DNA of 64,000 nt. It comes from Nostoc paludosum FACHB-159 (lineage in GTDB: Bacteria; Cyanobacteriota; Cyanobacteriia; Cyanobacteriales; Nostocaceae). The stretch covers positions 21,794 through 85,793 of the forward strand of contig NZ_JACJTU010000033.1 of assembly GCF_014698835.1 (NCBI RefSeq), read 5' to 3'. Both the position numbers and the translations under genes were made by a program. The notes below the pieces were generated by a model. The model had not been told where the DNA came from. It saw only the letters and a list, made by a program, of their open reading frames with translations, and made no database searches. Positions 60,490 through 64,000 of this stretch are shown here, piece by piece; position 1 is the first letter of the stretch; every line of letters starts with the position of its first letter.

Positions 60490-61353
60490 GTGCCTACCTT
60501 GAAAACCTTACAACCTGGAGATGAGCCATTACTCGAAGCATTCCTCTGGCAACATGCCGATACTTCAATGTTTTTGCGCTCTAATTGCCGAGCTGCGGGA
60601 CTACTTGACGAGGGTGCAAGATTTCAAGGAACTTATGTTGCTGCGTACATAAATGAAGCTATCGTGGCGGTTGCAGCCCACTTTTGGAATGGGATGGTAA
60701 TAGTTCAAGCCCCTGTACATTTAGCAGAGGTGGTGCAAGCAGCAGTAACTCAATCTGGACGAGCCATTGCTGGAATTAGCGGCCCAGCCGCACAAGTTGA
60801 AGCAACAAAAAGTGTTTTGGGACTTAGCAACCGACCAACTCAGCTTGATGAATCTGAGATATTATTTTCTCTCACACTGGCAGACTTGCAAATACCTCCA
60901 GCCTTAGGAGCAAAACAAGTGCAGTGTCGTTTCCCACATTCAGATGAATTGGAATTACTGTGTGAATGGTGCGCTGCTTATAATATCGAAGCTTTAGGGC
61001 AAAAAGAAACTTCGAGTTTACAACCAGCTTGTCGGCAAATAATTGAAGCGCGTCAAGCTACGTCTGTGCATTGGGTATTGGTAGCAGAAAATACTCTAGT
61101 TTCCTACTCTGCGTTTAATGCCGCCCTGCCTGATATTGTGCAAATTGGTGGAGTTTGGACACCGCCAGCACTACGGGGTAAAGGCTACGCCAAATGTGTT
61201 GTAGCAGGCTCGTTGTTAGAAGCGCGATCGCACGGTGTAAAACGTGCCATCCTATTTACAAGTGACGACAAACAAGCAGCACAAGCAGTTTATCGAGGAA
61301 TTGGCTTTGTGCCCACTGGTGAGAAGTATGGGTTAGTGTTGTTTGAAGGATGA
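60490..61353 (+). CDS. GNAT-family N-acetyltransferase
   Basis: 287 residues from GTG 60490, chosen because AGGAG (60479-60483) lies 6 nt upstream; TTG 60469 in frame is less supported. The C-terminal half has the GNAT core: VHWVLVAENTLVSYSAFNAALPDIVQIGGVWTPPALRGKGYAKCVVAGSLLEA, where IGGVWTPPALRGKGYAKC contains the acetyl-CoA pyrophosphate loop (RGKGYA, of the Q/RxxGxG/A type), then AILFTSDDKQAAQAVYRGIGFVPTGEKYGLVLFE. The N-terminal half (LEAFLWQHADTSMFLRSNCRAAGL) resembles GNAT proteins of the 'Eis-like or DUF' sort without a clear specificity. Substrate unknown. No operon partner. Confidence 0.8.
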   Translation: MPTLKTLQPGDEPLLEAFLWQHADTSMFLRSNCRAAGLLDEGARFQGTYVAAYINEAIVAVAAHFWNGMVIVQAPVHLAEVVQAAVTQSGRAIAGISGPAAQVEATKSVLGLSNRPTQLDESEILFSLTLADLQIPPALGAKQVQCRFPHSDELELLCEWCAAYNIEALGQKETSSLQPACRQIIEARQATSVHWVLVAENTLVSYSAFNAALPDIVQIGGVWTPPALRGKGYAKCVVAGSLLEARSHGVKRAILFTSDDKQAAQAVYRGIGFVPTGEKYGLVLFEG

Positions 61354-61456
61354 TGGGCATGGGGCATTGGGCAAACAGGGGGTGTGGGAAGTGTGGGAGG
61401 TGTGGGAGGATGGGGAAGAAATCTTTCCCCCTCTCCCTCATCCCATATTCACTGAA
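61354..61456. repeat. Heptamer-type purine-rich array
   Basis: GGGCATGGGGCATTGGGCA units (about 61357-61372) then GTGTGGGAG-type units (about 61380-61418). It separates the convergent ends of the GNAT gene and the GC-rich short-chain reductase gene. Confidence 0.8.
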
Positions 61457-62200
61457 TTAAGCCGTGAAGCCGCCGTCAATGTTCAAGCTTGCGCCGGTGA
61501 CGAAACCAGCTTCGGCACTGGCAAGGTAGGAAACCATGCCAGCGATTTCGTCGCTTTGACCGTAGCGTTGGAGGGCGGTCATACCTTTAATGTTGTCGGC
61601 AAAGGAGCCGTCCGCCGGGTTCATGTCGGTGTCCACTGGGCCGGGCTGGATGTTGTTGACCGTGATGCCGCGAGGGCCGAGATCGCGGGCAAGACCGCGC
61701 GTGAAACTAGCGATCGCACCTTTGGTTAAAGCATAAACAGAACCACCAGCAAACGGCACAAGGTCACTGTTGACGCTGCCGATGTTGATGATTCGTCCGC
61801 CTTCGCCCATGTGGCGGACAGCTTCTTGGGTAGCCACAAACACACCCTTGATGTTAATTGCAACGAGCCGGTCAAAGTCCTCCAAGGAGAACTGGTCGAT
61901 GGGGGCTAAGACGGCGACACCGGCATTGTTCACGAGGATGTCGAGACGACCAAAGGCTTTCACAGTTTCAGCGACGGCGTTTTTTACTGCTTCGACATCG
62001 GCACTATCGGCGCGTATGGCCAGGGCTTTTCCACCGGCCGATTCGATCGTCTGCACTACCTCGTCAGCTTTTTGTGGTGAGCTAGTGTAGGTGAGGGCTA
62101 CGGCTGCGTCATCCTCCGCCAGACGTTTGGCGATGGCCGCCCCTAGACCACGGGAGCCACCAGTAACCAATGCAACTTTTCCAGTCAGTTTTTTTGCCAT
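61457..62200 (-). CDS. FabG-type short-chain reductase, GC-rich, possibly acquired
   Basis: 247 residues from ATG 62200 (MAKKLTGKVALVTGGSRG); the frame is open to 62242 but that part crosses the next gene's end. SDR motifs: TGGSRGLGAAIA, ILVNNAGVAVLAPIDQF, INIGSVNSDLVPFAG (catalytic Ser), VYALTKGAIASFTRGLARDL (Tyr/Lys) and RGITVNNIQPGPVDTDMNPADG. The group is 3-oxoacyl-reductase-like or sugar/alcohol SDR, without a specific substrate. The codons are conspicuously GC-rich (GCC, GTC, GAC, GGC frequent) compared with every neighbour, so horizontal transfer from a high-GC bacterium is likely. The gene lies 28 nt after the M50 protease gene on the same strand, so they may share a transcript. Confidence 0.8.
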   Translation of the reverse strand: MAKKLTGKVALVTGGSRGLGAAIAKRLAEDDAAVALTYTSSPQKADEVVQTIESAGGKALAIRADSADVEAVKNAVAETVKAFGRLDILVNNAGVAVLAPIDQFSLEDFDRLVAINIKGVFVATQEAVRHMGEGGRIINIGSVNSDLVPFAGGSVYALTKGAIASFTRGLARDLGPRGITVNNIQPGPVDTDMNPADGSFADNIKGMTALQRYGQSDEIAGMVSYLASAEAGFVTGASLNIDGGFTA

Positions 62201-62228
62201 GATTGGTTGTGAGCCTAAATATACTATT

Positions 62229-62966
62229 TTACCGATAGGCAACGCGGAGACTTTGAACTAAAATCACCGCAGATGCGATCGCCATTAACCCGCCCCAAAA
62301 CCAATAAGGCAAAAGTAAATACCGCTGCATTTGTGCTGTATCTGAGAGTCCAAGATAACCAGCAGAGCTACTAAATAAATAATCTAGTTGATGGTATGTA
62401 CTCACACAAGCTTGTACGCCCAAAAATTGAATGGTGAACCCTTGTACCCAACGAGGTGCCCTCAAGGCAATACCCAAAATTATTAAACCCAACAAAGGAA
62501 TTGCCACCAAACCAAACCAAGAACGCACCCAAATTAATGTAGAAAATAACAAAAAACTCCCTAAAATTTTCAAACCCAAGGAAGCTGCTTTAAAACTGCG
62601 GGAAGCCAGAATCAAGGCTGCGCCTGCAAGAGGTGGCCCCATTGGCCCTGCTGCTGCGATTATTGCTGGGCCGATTGGCCCCAATGATGACCGAATACCA
62701 TAAGTTGCAACGCCGGAACCATCGCTAAAAATTTGCAATTTCTGAAATTGTCCTCCTAACAGAAGTGCCATTAAGCCGTGACCCATTTCATGAAACCAAG
62801 TTGCCAAGATCGTAAATGGGTATAATATATAATCTCCTCCGGGAACTTGCCACAATAAAGCAGTAGCGATCGCAGCCGCAACTAGCCATTTTAGCCCCAT
62901 GCGTTCAACAACTGGCGGAGCTTCTTTTGTCAGCAAGTTTTCAAAATTGTTACTTGGTTCCTTCAT
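62229..62966 (-). CDS. M50-type membrane metalloprotease
   Basis: 245 residues from ATG 62966 (MKEPSNNFENLLTKEAPP); the frame continues to 63047 but no ribosome-binding site supports it. Several membrane segments surround the HExxH zinc motif: TILATWFHEMGHGLMALLLGG. A small Gly/Pro-rich stretch with the SLGPIGPAIIAAAGPMGPPLAG pattern follows, then hydrophobic segments and QLDYLFSSSAGYLGLSDTAQM, a likely third-ligand region with an Asp as in the M50B-like group. These proteases cut transmembrane or membrane-anchored proteins (site-2-protease-like) or act in stress sensing. Substrate unknown. It precedes the GC-rich SDR gene. Confidence 0.75.
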   Translation of the reverse strand: MKEPSNNFENLLTKEAPPVVERMGLKWLVAAAIATALLWQVPGGDYILYPFTILATWFHEMGHGLMALLLGGQFQKLQIFSDGSGVATYGIRSSLGPIGPAIIAAAGPMGPPLAGAALILASRSFKAASLGLKILGSFLLFSTLIWVRSWFGLVAIPLLGLIILGIALRAPRWVQGFTIQFLGVQACVSTYHQLDYLFSSSAGYLGLSDTAQMQRYLLLPYWFWGGLMAIASAVILVQSLRVAYR

Positions 62967-63565
62967 AAATAACTCAATTTTAGATTTTAGGTTTTTCCCA
63001 CGGATTAATCGCGGGCATTCAATTTTAGATTTTCGACTTTGGCGCAAGCGCTGAGTCTAATTATTTTAGATTTTAGATTATCCCTTCAATCTCAAATCCA
63101 AAATTAAAAATCTAAATTGGCAGTGTATTTTTATCCATACTAGTGTAATTATTAAGGTAATGGGGCTTTCAAAAACTCTCGACTTTCGTAAAGAGGTTTA
63201 AGCCTAACGCACCATCTTCTATCGCGGTGCATTAAGCTAAAGGTGTAACTCCCCTTACTTAAGATTTACTTTATAAATGACCTCTAAATAATGAGGAAAA
63301 ATAAGTTTAAATTCCAGAAGTAACCTTTGGAAGCTGCAAGTGCTGTCTCACTTAGCGGTGTTAGCTTTAGTTTTACTTAGACCATTAAGAGCAATCCACA
63401 GATTAGTTAAGTTTTTAATCAAACAATAATATCAAGTAGACGGATTAAGGCATTAAAATCTTGGGCTTTATCGTTATCTATTCAAATTGGTTGCCATCGC
63501 TCTCCATCCATCTGAGATTTTCAAGATATAATGCGTGCTGAATAATTTTTGTAGAAATACACTTT
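62967..63565. other. 600-nt intergenic region
   Basis: Contains TTTTAGATTTTAGATTATCCC and AAATCTAAATTGG-type inverted repeats (about 63055-63118), similar to the spacer at 53910-53960, and AT-rich sequence before the small gene at 63566. No coding sequence is supported. Confidence 0.5.
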
Positions 63566-63844
63566 ATGAGCGATCGCGCAAATTATATCTTAATTGACAA
63601 AAAGAAGAATCTACGTACTTATTATGATAAATGGTGTCTTGGCACAATTAGTAAATGGCTACTATCTAACTCGGAACAAGCAATTTCTGATTTACGCTCT
63701 ATGCAGCCAACTCCAGGTTATCTTCTAAATGAAACTTGGTGTGATAGCGCAGTATTAATTGATGATTATAATAAAGTTTTAAAGTTCTTTATTAGTGCAG
63801 AAGCAATTAGCATAGGTAATTACTGCTGGAGTACTCTAATATGA
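63566..63844 (+). CDS. Small hypothetical protein
   Basis: 92 residues, ATG 63566 beside a HIP1 octamer (GCGATCGC at 63570-63577). I recognise no family. Hydrophobic pattern is modest, with Trp/Cys-containing stretches (KWCLGTISKWLLS, NETWCDSAVLIDDYNKVLKFFISAE) and no signal peptide or membrane segment. No clear ribosome-binding site is seen, and no homologous neighbour is present. It may be a real orphan or a fragment cut by frameshift at its 3' end; the remaining 150 nt up to the window edge hold nothing that I can assign. Confidence 0.35.
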   Translation: MSDRANYILIDKKKNLRTYYDKWCLGTISKWLLSNSEQAISDLRSMQPTPGYLLNETWCDSAVLIDDYNKVLKFFISAEAISIGNYCWSTLI

Positions 63845-64000
63845 AGCAGCTAAAGTCCGCTGAGGAAATATAGGAATCATATTTGATTTCTGAACTGGAG
63901 TTTAGACTAAATCGGTCATGTTCAAGAAAAAAAGGGAGTCTGATTGAATACAGCCCCCCTTAGTAGCAGAAACTGAGAGAAGTACTACCAACTCTCACCT

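Noticed and set aside
1..64000. tRNA, rRNA, integrase or intact transposase genes
   Set aside because: None recognised on either strand; only an Rpn-family remnant is present.

Overview
The window looks like chromosome from a filamentous, heterocyst-forming cyanobacterium of the Nostoc/Anabaena group. The signs are many HIP1 octamers (GCGATCGC), heptamer short tandem repeats between genes, long WD40 proteins beside STAND-type ATPases, phytochrome-like GAF domains, an SLH/OprB porin and a Rieske-containing carotenoid oxidoreductase. The species call is inference; no rRNA or tRNA gene was recognised.

Layout. 1-5.7 kb: the end of a histidine kinase, a cut-down PspA/IM30-like coiled-coil protein, a methyltransferase, ribonuclease Z, and a Wzz/BY-kinase-like polysaccharide protein. 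5.8-12.9 kb (minus strand): a four-gene operon of two P-loop ATPases flanking two WD40 proteins, which looks like a STAND ATPase/WD40 receptor split into separate chains. 13.2-14.6 kb: a Ser/Thr kinase. 15.2-26.2 kb: one 11-kb gene for a giant secreted protein (DUF4347, Gly-rich beta-helix, Calx-beta, EF-hand-like, RTX, DUF4114). 26.9-31.9 kb: an MHYT/GAF/PAS/MCP sensor and a Cache histidine kinase. 32.2-33.8 kb: an SLH/OprB porin.

34.5-47.6 kb is the most interesting part. A sugar ABC transporter of the ribose/inositol class (two tandem binding lipoproteins, ATPase, permease) is followed by myo-inositol oxygenase, an unknown small protein, gluconokinase, a LacI-type regulator, uronate isomerase, a YjmF/UxuB-type reductase and a LarA-superfamily protein. 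Read together they give one chain: myo-inositol to D-glucuronate, D-fructuronate, D-mannonate, D-gluconate and 6-phosphogluconate, ending in the oxidative pentose phosphate pathway. The LarA-like protein would be the mannonate/gluconate 2-epimerase that replaces the mannonate dehydratase/KDG branch. A palindrome of core TGCACACGTGTGCA occurs at the regulator's own promoter and three times before the inositol oxygenase gene, with centres exactly 42 bp apart, so a LacI-controlled inositol regulon is likely.

47.8-64 kb is ordinary mixed chromosome: DUF6174, DUF4278 and DUF4870 proteins, a CrtL-diox-like oxidoreductase, an Rpn-family pseudogene, a Gfo/Idh/MocA oxidoreductase, a retropepsin-like protease, a uridine phosphorylase-like enzyme, a GAF-GAF-GGDEF protein with a probable dual-cysteine bilin site, a second-type EF-G, a GNAT acetyltransferase, a GC-rich short-chain reductase that may have been acquired, an M50-type protease and a small orphan. 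Spacers are dominated by heptamer repeats and dispersed palindromes.
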